Below are positions 16,735 through 25,145 of a stretch of DNA of 64,000 nucleotides, piece after piece. The notes under the pieces are model-generated. The model saw only the letters and a list, made by a program, of their open reading frames with translations. It had not been told where the DNA came from and did no database searches. The stretch comes from Acinetobacter geminorum (GTDB lineage: Bacteria > Pseudomonadota > Gammaproteobacteria > Pseudomonadales > Moraxellaceae). The stretch lies in NCBI RefSeq assembly GCF_013009345.1, contig NZ_JABELE010000006.1:139302-203301 (forward strand). The letters run 5' to 3'. Made by a program: the position numbers and the translations under genes. The first letter of the stretch is position 1. The number at the start of each line of letters is the position of its first letter.

Positions 16735-17664
16735 GTGGAACTGAAACAATTAAAGTATTTTATTGCAGTGATCGAGTCAGGAAGCTTGGGTAAAGCTGCA
16801 AAAAATCTCGATATTGGAACTTCTGCATTAAGCCAGCAAATCTCAAAATTAGAAAGTGAACTTTCCATTCGCCTTTTACAACGTACCGCTTTGGGTACGG
16901 TTCCCACCCCTGCGGGCTTAGCTTTTTTTCAACAAGTGCAACTGGCACTTAGACACCTAGACCATGCTGTAGACTCTGCGCATTCTTCGCGTTTAAGTGG
17001 TCACGTCACCGTCGGTTTTTCGCCGAGTGTTGCAGCAGTTATTGGCACACACTTTTTAAAACTGATGAGAAACCGTTACCCCGACATTAAAGTCCGTTTA
17101 ATTGAAGGTTTATCAGGTGATCTCAAAGCCTTGGTGAATGCAAGGCAGCTCGATGTTGCCATCATCTTTAGTGATGATGTTGACCCACAGTGGGCTATAC
17201 AGCCTTTAGTCAAAGAACAGATGTTTTTAATCTCGCCTAAAGAAGTGCTGAGTCAGTACGATCTTGAAAACTGTATCGACACTCAGACCATTAATCATTC
17301 ACAGCTTAAAGAACTCCCTCTGATTTTACCGAGTCAACGACATGGACTGCGCTTGTTGCTCGAACAGCAAATTCATCAGCTTAAAGTGGCATATGAAATT
17401 GATGGGCTGCATTTGTTAATGGAAAGCATTAGCCAACTCGAAATGGCAACCATCCAACCTGCGGGTGCATCGTTAAACTCGCGGCAAGACCTATGTTTGC
17501 TACGCGTTGTAGAACCTGCCATTGAACGTATTAACTATTTAATTAGTCTCTCTGAAGAAGAACTCTCGCCTGCCACCTTAGCCACGAAGGTGGTGATTCG
17601 TGCCTGTGTAGCAAACTTGATTAACGAAAAGCGCTGGCCCGGTGCGGAGCTCATAAACACTTAA
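16735..17664 (+). CDS. tcuR: LysR family regulator, TcuR-like
   Basis: The 309-residue LysR protein starts with GTG at 16735 (MELKQLKYFIAVIESGSLGK) and keeps the same length and block order as its paralogue at 13199. The helix-turn-helix is in residues 18-40 (LGKAAKNLDIGTSALSQQ). It lies directly before tcuA and tcuB, in the place of tcuR in the Salmonella tricarballylate locus, where TcuR activates tcuABC in the presence of tricarballylate. The symbol is given by position and family, not proven orthology. The stop overlaps a hairpin terminator, so tcuAB probably have their own promoter. Confidence 0.8.
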   Translation: MELKQLKYFIAVIESGSLGKAAKNLDIGTSALSQQISKLESELSIRLLQRTALGTVPTPAGLAFFQQVQLALRHLDHAVDSAHSSRLSGHVTVGFSPSVAAVIGTHFLKLMRNRYPDIKVRLIEGLSGDLKALVNARQLDVAIIFSDDVDPQWAIQPLVKEQMFLISPKEVLSQYDLENCIDTQTINHSQLKELPLILPSQRHGLRLLLEQQIHQLKVAYEIDGLHLLMESISQLEMATIQPAGASLNSRQDLCLLRVVEPAIERINYLISLSEEELSPATLATKVVIRACVANLINEKRWPGAELINT

Positions 17665-17684
17665 GCCATTAGTGTTTATTTTTA
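17653..17684 (+). terminator. Hairpin terminator at the end of the TcuR-like gene
   Basis: ATAAACACT (17653-17661) pairs with AGTGTTTAT (17671-17679) and is followed by TTTTT. The first arm overlaps the last codons and stop of the LysR gene. Confidence 0.5.
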
Positions 17685-17767
17685 CTAAACACCTATTCAA
17701 GCCTAGCCTCTCACTTCGCCTTCCCTTTTAAAGCTACATTAGCCCTAGCTGAGAAAGGGAGAAATCC

Positions 17768-19174
17768 ATGCATGATGTGATTGTAATTGGTGGTGGGAAT
17801 GCCGCACTGTGTGCCGCGCTCACGGCAAAAGAAAGCGGTGCTTCTGTGCTTGTCATAGAAGCAGCACCTAAAGAATGGCGTGGTGGTAACTCACAACATA
17901 CTCGTAACCTTCGCTGCATGCATGATGCTCCTCAAGATGTATTGGTTGATGCCTACCCCGAAGAAGAATATTGGCAAGACCTACTTAAAGTGACTGCGGG
18001 CAAAACCAATGAGCACTTAGCCCGTCTGGTCATTCGTAGCACGGCGACCTGCCGCGACTGGATGCGTAAACATGGTGTGAATTTTCAGCCGCCGTTATCG
18101 GGTGCTTTGCATGTTGCACGTACTAATGCTTTTTTTATGGGTGGTGGTAAAGCCCTCATTAATGCGTACTACCGTAGTGCCCAAGGACTTGGTATCGAAA
18201 TTTTATACAACACAAAAATTAAAGATCTAAAGTTAAATCAAGGACATTTTGAAGCTGCAATTGCTGAAGATGGCCGTGTATTTAAAGCAAAAAGCTGTGT
18301 ATTGGCCGCAGGTGGTTTTGAGTCAAATCTTGAATGGTTAAGAGAAGCATGGGGACAAAATGAAAACGGCGAATGGCCTGCCGATAATTTCATTATTCGT
18401 GGTACCCGCTTTAATCAAGGCAACTTGCTTAAATTTATGATAGATCAAGGCGCCGATATTATTGGTGATCCATCACAATCGCACTGTGTCGCCGTAGATG
18501 CACGCGCACCCTTATATGACGGTGGTATTTGTACTCGTATTGACTGCGTTTCCTTGGGAATTGTGGTCAATAACAAAGCTGAACGTTTTTATGATGAAGG
18601 CGAAGACTTCTGGCCAAAACGTTATGCGATTTGGGGCCGTCTTGTTGCCAAACAGCCACAGCAAATTGCTTATTCGATTATTGATTCAAAAGCCATTGGT
18701 CGCTTTATGCCACCTGTATTTGCTGGCGTAAAAGCAAATAGCATTCAAGAGTTAGCCGAAAAAATCGGGCTAGATGTCAAAACCTTATGCCATACCGTAG
18801 AAGAGTTTAATCAAGCCTGTGTGCAAGGCACCTTTAACCATACCGTTTTAGATGACTGCACCACCGAAAATATTGTTCCCAACAAAACCCATTGGGCTGT
18901 TCCTCTCGACCAGCCACCCTTCTATGCCTATGCGCTTAAACCCGGCATTACCTTTACCTATTTAGGTTTAAAAGTCGAAGATGATGCTGCTGTACGTTTT
19001 AACAATAAGCCAAGCCGCAACCTGTTTGTCGCAGGTGAAATGATGGCAGGTAACGTACTTGGTCAGGGTTATACCGCGGGCGTTGGTATGTCGATCGGAA
19101 CGACATTTGGGCGAATTGCCGGAAAAAATGCCGCCCGCTATGCACTTTCACAAGGAGTTGAACATGAATGCTAA
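17768..19174 (+). CDS. tcuA: FAD-dependent tricarballylate dehydrogenase TcuA
   Basis: The 468-residue flavoprotein belongs to the fumarate reductase/succinate dehydrogenase flavoprotein group. The dinucleotide-binding start VIVIGGGNAALCAALTAKES (residues 4-23) and the VLAAGGFESN segment bind FAD; C-terminal LFVAGEMMAGNVLGQGYTAG is the second FAD-contacting block. In Salmonella TcuA (467 residues) oxidises tricarballylate to cis-aconitate, which enters the TCA cycle through aconitase. The stop overlaps the start of tcuB by 11 bases. A GAGAAAGGGAG ribosome site precedes the ATG at 17768. Confidence 0.92.
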   Translation: MHDVIVIGGGNAALCAALTAKESGASVLVIEAAPKEWRGGNSQHTRNLRCMHDAPQDVLVDAYPEEEYWQDLLKVTAGKTNEHLARLVIRSTATCRDWMRKHGVNFQPPLSGALHVARTNAFFMGGGKALINAYYRSAQGLGIEILYNTKIKDLKLNQGHFEAAIAEDGRVFKAKSCVLAAGGFESNLEWLREAWGQNENGEWPADNFIIRGTRFNQGNLLKFMIDQGADIIGDPSQSHCVAVDARAPLYDGGICTRIDCVSLGIVVNNKAERFYDEGEDFWPKRYAIWGRLVAKQPQQIAYSIIDSKAIGRFMPPVFAGVKANSIQELAEKIGLDVKTLCHTVEEFNQACVQGTFNHTVLDDCTTENIVPNKTHWAVPLDQPPFYAYALKPGITFTYLGLKVEDDAAVRFNNKPSRNLFVAGEMMAGNVLGQGYTAGVGMSIGTTFGRIAGKNAARYALSQGVEHEC

Positions 19175-20297
19175 TAGCAAAGCCCTAATTCCAGTTGTTC
19201 AGCTCTCAGACCACGAGCAAGAAGTCCAAAGAGCCCTACAGATTTGTAATGCTTGTCGCTACTGTGAGTCATTTTGCGCTGTTTTTGCGGCGATGACTAA
19301 GCGTCTTGAGTTTAACCAAGCCGATATTCATTACTTAGCAAACCTATGTCATAACTGTGGGGCTTGTTTACACGCTTGCCAATATGCTCCACCGCATGAG
19401 TTTGGCGTAAACATTCCTAAAGCGATGGCACAAATACGTTTAGAGACTTACCAAGAATTTGCGACTCCTCAGCCTTTAGGTCGACTTTATAAATCTGTGG
19501 GTATTCCTTTTGTCTCGGCTTTAACACTTATTTTCTTTTTTTGCATGTTAGCCGTAGTGTGGTGGAAAGGCACTGACTTATTTGCAGGTTACCAAGGTAA
19601 TTTCTATGCGATTTTCCCGCATAACTTTTTAGCACTATTGTTTGGAACGACCTTTACAGTTGCGATTGTTTTGCTCGGCATTGGAATTAGCAAATTCTGG
19701 CGACAAACTTCTAAAGTCATTCATGGCAAAGTTGAGAAACCCGATCTGGTTCAAGCTACCCAAAATGTATTAACGCTTAAATATTTAGATGGCGGTCATG
19801 GTAAAGGCTGTAATGAGCAAGATGACCGTTACACACAAATCCGCCGAGTGTTCCATCACCTGACGTTTTATGGCTTTATGCTCTGCTTTGCAGCTACAGG
19901 TGTAGCGACTTTATATCATTATTTTCTTGACCTACATGCGCCTTATCCTTACCTAAGCTTGCCTGTAATTTTAGGAACTTTGGGTGGAATTGGCTTAGTG
20001 ATTGGACCATCCGGCTTGCTCTATTTAAATCTTAAACGCCATCCGTTGCATGGTGACCGTGAGCAAAAACCTGTAGATCGAGGCTTTATCTTCCTTCTGC
20101 TTATCGTTAGCGCTTCAGGGTTAGCACTCATGGCATTTCGCAATACCCCTTACATGGCACTTTTACTGATTTTCCATTTAGCCACAGTCATGACCTTCTT
20201 TATTACCATGCCATTTGGAAAGTTCGCACATGGTTTTTACCGCAGTGCTTCTTTACTCAAATTTGCCATCGAAGAACGTATTTCTAAGAAGTCATAA
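19164..20297 (+). CDS. tcuB: Tricarballylate utilisation iron-sulfur/membrane protein TcuB
   Basis: The 377-residue protein has two cysteine clusters for 4Fe-4S centres near the N-terminus (CNACRYCESFC and CHNCGACLHAC), then a cytoplasmic segment and about six membrane helices from residue 110 on. Length equals Salmonella TcuB (about 379), which reoxidises the FADH2 of TcuA and passes electrons to the membrane. The ATG at 19164 with AAGGAG seven bases upstream lies within the last codons of tcuA, so translation is coupled; the open frame from 19059 is not the start. A strong bidirectional hairpin follows. Confidence 0.93.
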   Translation: MNANSKALIPVVQLSDHEQEVQRALQICNACRYCESFCAVFAAMTKRLEFNQADIHYLANLCHNCGACLHACQYAPPHEFGVNIPKAMAQIRLETYQEFATPQPLGRLYKSVGIPFVSALTLIFFFCMLAVVWWKGTDLFAGYQGNFYAIFPHNFLALLFGTTFTVAIVLLGIGISKFWRQTSKVIHGKVEKPDLVQATQNVLTLKYLDGGHGKGCNEQDDRYTQIRRVFHHLTFYGFMLCFAATGVATLYHYFLDLHAPYPYLSLPVILGTLGGIGLVIGPSGLLYLNLKRHPLHGDREQKPVDRGFIFLLLIVSASGLALMAFRNTPYMALLLIFHLATVMTFFITMPFGKFAHGFYRSASLLKFAIEERISKKS

Positions 20298-20305
20298 TTT
20301 CATTC

Positions 20306-20341
20306 AAAAGTATTCACTATCTTGGCATAGTGAATACTTTT
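20306..20341. terminator. Bidirectional terminator between tcuB and the HPP gene
   Basis: AAAAGTATTCACTAT (20306-20320) pairs perfectly with ATAGTGAATACTTTT (20327-20341), loop CTTGGC. A-rich and T-rich flanks suit termination of both convergent genes. Confidence 0.85.
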
Positions 20342-20375
20342 ATTATTTTTAAGCTCAAAACATTTCATACCGTCT

Positions 20376-20909
20376 CTACTTTTTACTATTTAAAATTCCT
20401 AAGCCATACATCGGCCATTTCGTACTCGCTTTAATATTATTAATGAACATCGCCACTAAAACTAAAGACACTGCACCGACCAAAACAGGGAAAATTAAGA
20501 AATTCCACTCGTAATGTATGCTGCTTGCGGTGAGCAAAATAACCAAAGGATTAGCTCCAGCAGGTGGATGAACGCATTTAAAAACCTGCATGAGCGCAAT
20601 TGCACAGCCCACTGAAAAAGCAATTGTAAAAATGGAAACACCGACAAATTTTAGAAAAAACAAACCCACAAAAGCCGAAATAAGATGCCCAAATATAATA
20701 TTTCTGGGCTGTGCCAAAGGTGACTGCGACACGGTATAGAGCAATACACAGGTTGCACCAAACGGCGCCATGATAAAGATATTGTGTGTGAGCTTACTCA
20801 ACCACAACAGTATAAAAATACTGAGCGTCCCCCCAACAAGGCTTCTTAAGACATCAACTTTAGTGGGCGACGGAGCCAGTTTTTCTTTGCCATAAAAGAT
20901 CGAGAACAT
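20376..20909 (-). CDS. HPP family integral membrane protein
   Basis: The 177-residue protein has four to five membrane helices and the family's namesake motif in KCVHPPAGANPLVILLTAS, together with FIMAPFGATCVLLY and PRNIIFGHLISAFVGL. HPP proteins are bacterial and plant membrane proteins of uncertain function; one plant/cyanobacterial group is linked to nitrite transport. The gene is divergent from a TetR regulator, and a perfect 24-bp palindrome lies between them, so its expression is very likely repressed by that regulator. Confidence 0.87.
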   Translation of the reverse strand: MFSIFYGKEKLAPSPTKVDVLRSLVGGTLSIFILLWLSKLTHNIFIMAPFGATCVLLYTVSQSPLAQPRNIIFGHLISAFVGLFFLKFVGVSIFTIAFSVGCAIALMQVFKCVHPPAGANPLVILLTASSIHYEWNFLIFPVLVGAVSLVLVAMFINNIKASTKWPMYGLGILNSKK

Positions 20910-20963
20910 GGTTTTATTCCTTAAACAGACATTGCTTTTTAAAAAGCATATAGATAAAATTTC

Positions 20964-20987
20964 AAATAGTACAGATCTGTACTATTT
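20964..20987. promoter_or_regulatory. Perfect 24-bp palindrome, candidate TetR operator
   Basis: The half AAATAGTACAGA (20964-20975) is followed at once by its exact reverse complement (20976-20987). It lies 55 bases from the HPP start and 20 bases upstream of the tetR ATG at 21007, so a bound dimer would block both divergent promoters. This is the textbook layout of a TetR autoregulatory site. Confidence 0.8.
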
Positions 20988-21006
20988 TATTTTTTGGAAA
21001 AGACAC

Positions 21007-21555
21007 ATGTCAAAATCTGCCTTAAAAATATTAGATACAGCCGAGAAGTTATTTAATGAAAATAGTTTTGTCGGGGTTGGCGTTGACCTGATTCGCGATG
21101 AATCTGGCTGCTCTAAAACCACCATGTACACGTACTATAAAAATAAAAATCAACTGGTTAAGTCTGTGCTCGTTGCACGTGATGAGCGATTCAAGCAAAG
21201 CCTTTTGGGCTATGTGGGAGATGCAACAGGGCTAGAGGCCATCAATAAAATTCTGGATTGGCATACCAACTGGTTTAGACAAGATTTTTTTAAGGGCTGT
21301 TTATTTGTAAGAGCTGTCGCTGAATCTAACCAAGATGATCAAGACATTATTTCTATTTCTAAAGCCCATAAACAATGGATTAAAGTATTGATTGCACAAA
21401 ACTGCAATATACCCAATGGTGAAGCTTTATCTGAGCTGATCTATACGGTGATTGAAGGGCTAATTAGCCGCTTTTTAGTCGATGGTTTCGATGAAACACT
21501 TGCGACAAACATGAAAAACTCTATTAATCAATTATTTAATATTCATAAACATTAG
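21007..21555 (+). CDS. TetR/AcrR family transcriptional regulator
   Basis: The 182-residue protein has the TetR helix-turn-helix in residues 5-50: KILDTAEKLFNENSFVGVGV, then ESGCSKTTMYTYYKNKNQLV. The C-terminal part includes HTNWFRQDFFKGCLFVRAVAES, typical of the group related to tetracycline-like TetR_C domains seen in regulators of small-molecule responses. The ATG at 21007 is chosen because an upstream extension from 20908 would run through the palindromic operator. It is followed by a VOC gene on the same strand after 14 bases, so the two are one unit. Confidence 0.87.
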   Translation: MSKSALKILDTAEKLFNENSFVGVGVDLIRDESGCSKTTMYTYYKNKNQLVKSVLVARDERFKQSLLGYVGDATGLEAINKILDWHTNWFRQDFFKGCLFVRAVAESNQDDQDIISISKAHKQWIKVLIAQNCNIPNGEALSELIYTVIEGLISRFLVDGFDETLATNMKNSINQLFNIHKH

Positions 21556-21569
21556 CATGAGAACTTAAA

Positions 21570-22229
21570 ATGGAAGTGGACCATATTTTTATTTGTGTAC
21601 AATCAGGCGCTCCCGAAGCTGAAACTTTAAAAAAATTCGGTCTAACAGAAGGTTCATCCAACAAGCACCCGGGTCAAGGTACCGAAAACAGACGATTTTT
21701 CTTTAAAAATAGCTTTATCGAATTAATCTTTTTAAATAATCCAGAAGAAGCCTCAAGCGATCTCACCAAACCAACTCTGCTTTTTGAACGACTCAGTGCT
21801 CAAGATAATATCGCATCCCCTTTTGGAATTTGCTTTAGACCTAAAAATAAAGATGATAACGGCGCAAAATTTCCTCATTGGGTTTACAAGCCAAGCTATT
21901 TACCAGCCAGCTTAGAAGTAAATGTTGCCAAAGATGCTGTGGTATCTGAACCGATGTGGTTCTTCCTTTCATTTGCTTCACGACCAGACCTTGCTGTAAA
22001 AGACAAACAACAACCACTTGTGCATAGCAAAGATTTATCAGAAATCACCGCGATTAAGGTTTCTGTTCCAAACCTTAAGCAGCATCCTACTTCATTACTG
22101 TTCAATACAGTTGATAATTTTGAAGTAACTGATGGATCGGAGCATTTAATGGAAATTAGTTTTGATCATGAGCCTCAAGGAATGATTCATGATTTCAGAC
22201 CAGAGTTGCCGCTTATTTTTAAATATTAA
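21570..22229 (+). CDS. VOC superfamily (glyoxalase-like) protein
   Basis: The 219-residue protein begins MEVDHIFICVQSGAPEAETL, the metal-binding beta-alpha-beta start of the vicinal oxygen chelate fold, with a histidine in the place of the first ligand, and shows HPGQGTENRRFFFKNSFIELIFL (quoted as residues 32-54). The second half carries another VOC-like repeat starting near residue 150 (ITAIKVSVPN). Substrate is unknown. It sits 14 bases after the TetR gene and is probably co-expressed with it and regulated with the HPP gene. Confidence 0.78.
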   Translation: MEVDHIFICVQSGAPEAETLKKFGLTEGSSNKHPGQGTENRRFFFKNSFIELIFLNNPEEASSDLTKPTLLFERLSAQDNIASPFGICFRPKNKDDNGAKFPHWVYKPSYLPASLEVNVAKDAVVSEPMWFFLSFASRPDLAVKDKQQPLVHSKDLSEITAIKVSVPNLKQHPTSLLFNTVDNFEVTDGSEHLMEISFDHEPQGMIHDFRPELPLIFKY

Positions 22230-22250
22230 AGCTCTTACTTTTTAATAAAA

Positions 22251-22279
22251 AAACTGTGATTTATTGCGAATCACAGTTT
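22251..22279 (-). terminator. Hairpin terminator downstream of the CoA-transferase gene
   Basis: AAACTGTGATT (22251-22261) pairs with AATCACAGTTT (22269-22279). Read on the minus strand the stem is followed by a run of seven or more T, so it ends the CoA-transferase/MFS transcript and may also act for the convergent VOC gene. Confidence 0.85.
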
Positions 22280-22315
22280 CCATTTAAATTGAATCACATT
22301 AAAAGCGACAATAGC

Positions 22316-23545
22316 TTAAGCAATTTTCCCATCAATAATGCCCTTCTCCTTTAATGCAGCCAGCTCTTCTGCTGTTTTAAATCTCGATAAGATTTGAGCG
22401 GTATGTTCACCTAGTTCTGGTGGTGCATGATGATATTCAACTGGAGTATCAGACAGTTTGATGGGTGAACCAATCGTTTGAAAGTTTTCATTTAAACGAT
22501 GAGGAATGTTCACCACCAAATTGCGATGTACGATTTGTGGTTCAGCCAAGGCATCTTCAATAGAGTTGATAACACCTACGGGTACTTTTAAAGCATGAAT
22601 CATCTCAACCCATTCTTTGGCAGTTTTCTGCAGAAAGTGCTCCGACAATAAAGGAATCAGTTCATTTCGATATTTGACACGATCTTGATTGCGTACAAAC
22701 TTTTCATTTTCGAGTAACTCTGGATAACCAATCGCAATACACAAATCTTTAAACTGTTTATCGTTACCGCACGCAATAATAAATTCTTTATCTTTAGCCT
22801 TAAAAGTTTGATACGGCACAATACTCGGGTGTTGATTACCCATGCGCTGTGGGGCTTTACCCGAAGCTAAATAGTTCATTCCCTGATTTGCCAGTGCCGC
22901 GACCTGTACATCAAGTAAGGACATATCAATATACTGACCGCGCCCCGTGTGCGAGCGTGCAATCAATGCTGCCTGAATCGCAATGGTAGAATATAGACCA
23001 GTTTGAATATCTACCACAGCCACACCAACCTTTTGTGCACCACCACCAGCCACATCATCAGGCTCGCCAGTAATGCTCATTAAGCCAGACATACCCTGAA
23101 TAATAAAATCATAACCGGGTTCTTCTGCACGTGGACCATCTTGCCCAAAACCAGTAATCGAGCAATAAATAATATTTGGGTTTAACTCATTTAAGGAAGC
23201 ATAATCCAAACCATATTTAGCCAAAGATCCTGTCTTATAATTTTCAATTACCACGTCGGCAGTCTTGGCAATTTCATAAATTAAGGCCTGACCTTCAGGT
23301 GTGGTTATGTCTACCGCAACCGAATATTTATTGCGGTTGGTACACTGAAAATAGCCAGATTCACGAGTCATGTTACCGTCTTGATCGGGCATCCATGGTG
23401 GACCCCACATGCGGGTGTCATCACCGACTCGAGGACGTTCAATTTTAATCACTTCCGCGCCAAGGTCTGCCAAGATTTGCCCACACCATGGCCCCGCAAG
23501 CACACGACTTAAATCTAAAACACGAATTCCTTGTAATGCGCCCAT
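22316..23545 (-). CDS. CaiB/BaiF family CoA transferase, probable succinyl-CoA:glutarate CoA-transferase
   Basis: The 409-residue protein is a class III CoA transferase. It shows the N-terminal GIRVLDLSRVLAGPWCGQIL, EVIKIERPRVGDDTRMWGPP, and the GYDFIIQGMSGLMSITG segment with the catalytic aspartate. The gene lies in one block with an MFS carrier and a glutaryl-CoA dehydrogenase, as in loci where this enzyme (GcdG) activates glutarate using succinyl-CoA. That substrate is inferred from context. It follows the MFS gene by 52 bases and is closed by a strong terminator. Confidence 0.85.
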   Translation of the reverse strand: MGALQGIRVLDLSRVLAGPWCGQILADLGAEVIKIERPRVGDDTRMWGPPWMPDQDGNMTRESGYFQCTNRNKYSVAVDITTPEGQALIYEIAKTADVVIENYKTGSLAKYGLDYASLNELNPNIIYCSITGFGQDGPRAEEPGYDFIIQGMSGLMSITGEPDDVAGGGAQKVGVAVVDIQTGLYSTIAIQAALIARSHTGRGQYIDMSLLDVQVAALANQGMNYLASGKAPQRMGNQHPSIVPYQTFKAKDKEFIIACGNDKQFKDLCIAIGYPELLENEKFVRNQDRVKYRNELIPLLSEHFLQKTAKEWVEMIHALKVPVGVINSIEDALAEPQIVHRNLVVNIPHRLNENFQTIGSPIKLSDTPVEYHHAPPELGEHTAQILSRFKTAEELAALKEKGIIDGKIA

Positions 23546-23597
23546 AACGATACCCTTATCTTTTTAGAAAGTACTCAACGCACCTTCTTTTCATTGT

Positions 23598-24920
23598 TTA
23601 TGATTGTCTTTGTGGATCGTACTGACGATCTTTAATAAATAAGCCCGGCAATACACCCGCAACAAAATACGCAGCTCCCATCACAATAAAGGCCATGGTA
23701 AACGTACCTCCCGACGCTAAGAATCCAATGGTGGCTGGTGCAATCGCTGCCCCGACACGACCAATGTTATAAGCACCGCCAATGGCTGTTCCGCGCACAT
23801 CGGTTGAAAAACTTTCAGCCATATAAGTCGCGTTCACACCATATGGAATGCCGTATAAAAAGCCAAAAGTGATCAATAAATACAAAATATTGTCAGGGGT
23901 ATTGAAGAAAATAATGATTGGCAAGAATACAGCGCTGGCAATTGTTCCAAACACAAAAACAGCACGGCGGTTAAATTTGTCAGCAAGATAACCCGCTAAA
24001 ATTTTGCCTAGAATCATTGCAGTATATGAACCCACCATATAACTGGTTAAGTTTTTAAAGTTCATATGTACTTCTGTTTCTAAATAACTTGGCATCCAGT
24101 TGTTAATGCCGTAATAACCAAACTGCAAGAAGAATGCTGTGGTCATCCACAACAAAAACATTTTACGGTGCTTAAAGTTATTAAAGATTTGTTTGTAAAT
24201 ACTGCTACTTTTTGGCTTTTCAGCCACGACCATTTCTTTAGGTTGTCTGTTGCCTTGTAAGCTTTCAATTTTGGTGAGCTGCCAAGATTTTGGCTCTGGC
24301 ACAAATCGTTGTAGGAAAATATTAACAAAAGCAGGCACTACGGTCAGGAAGAACAAAACACGCCAGCCATGATCTGGAATAATTGCACCAGCTAATAACG
24401 TCGCAGCAATATAACCTACGGTCTGCCCCGTCTGTAATGTGCCCAAGACCGTTGTACGGTAAGTTGTCGGCACATATTCAGCCATTAAGGTATTACAAGC
24501 CATATAGAGTGCTCCGATTCCCAAAGCACCAATAAAACGTAAAGCCATAAATTGCTCGAAGCTTTGCGTAAAGCCTAACAAACAAGTCGCTACCGAAAAG
24601 AAGGTTACCGAGTTGGCAATCGTTCGTACACGGCCAAACTTATCACATGCCCAACCACCCAAAATACCGCCAATCCCCATACCTGCCAAAGAAGCACTGC
24701 CTAAAGCACCCGCTTGAAAGGTACTTAAACCAAACTCTGCCTTTAAACTGGTCAAGCTATAAGACAGCAGCATAATATCAATGCCATCGACCACCATCGC
24801 AAAATAGGCAAATAACAACGCCCATTTCCATGTATGAGGTCCAATTTTTTCATATGTTCCAAGGTTACTTGAAAATGTATTTCTTAATTCTTTCGATATT
24901 ACTTGAACGTCATTGTTCAT
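23598..24920 (-). CDS. MFS transporter of the acid:H+ symporter type (probable glutarate or related acid carrier)
   Basis: The 440-residue protein has twelve membrane helices and the MFS signature loop GWACDKFGRVRTI (residues ~85-97), repeated as ADKFNRRAVF in the second half. The first helix contains VVDGIDIMLLSYSLTSLK, a D-x-x-D pattern typical of the aromatic acid/dicarboxylate AAHS carriers. It lies upstream of the CoA-transferase gene and downstream of gcdH, suggesting uptake of glutarate or a precursor. A long basic cytoplasmic loop (about residues 205-250) separates helices 6 and 7. Confidence 0.85.
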   Translation of the reverse strand: MNNDVQVISKELRNTFSSNLGTYEKIGPHTWKWALLFAYFAMVVDGIDIMLLSYSLTSLKAEFGLSTFQAGALGSASLAGMGIGGILGGWACDKFGRVRTIANSVTFFSVATCLLGFTQSFEQFMALRFIGALGIGALYMACNTLMAEYVPTTYRTTVLGTLQTGQTVGYIAATLLAGAIIPDHGWRVLFFLTVVPAFVNIFLQRFVPEPKSWQLTKIESLQGNRQPKEMVVAEKPKSSSIYKQIFNNFKHRKMFLLWMTTAFFLQFGYYGINNWMPSYLETEVHMNFKNLTSYMVGSYTAMILGKILAGYLADKFNRRAVFVFGTIASAVFLPIIIFFNTPDNILYLLITFGFLYGIPYGVNATYMAESFSTDVRGTAIGGAYNIGRVGAAIAPATIGFLASGGTFTMAFIVMGAAYFVAGVLPGLFIKDRQYDPQRQS

Positions 24921-25102
24921 CTTTAGTTCCTCATTTTCCCAAATGAGTCATCGATAGCTTACTTATGTTTTCTGTATGACTTAATCTTCTTTACTTTTCA
25001 TCGTCTTACATTTACTTTTAAGTACACAGAGGACATCTTCACATGAGTATCCTTACGATGAATCTTGTCATTTTCCATAAATTTTTGCGTAAAAATCCCT
25101 AA

Positions 25103-25124
25103 AGGTGCTCCCGAAAGAACACCT
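25103..25124 (-). terminator. Hairpin after gcdH
   Basis: On the minus strand AGGTGTTCT and GGGAGCACCT form a stem with a TTCG-type loop 22 bases after the gcdH stop. The following T tract is short (TTAGGGATTTTTA), so termination may be partial, with some read-through to the MFS gene. Confidence 0.45.
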
Positions 25125-25145
25125 CTATTTTTAAAAATGAGTGAG

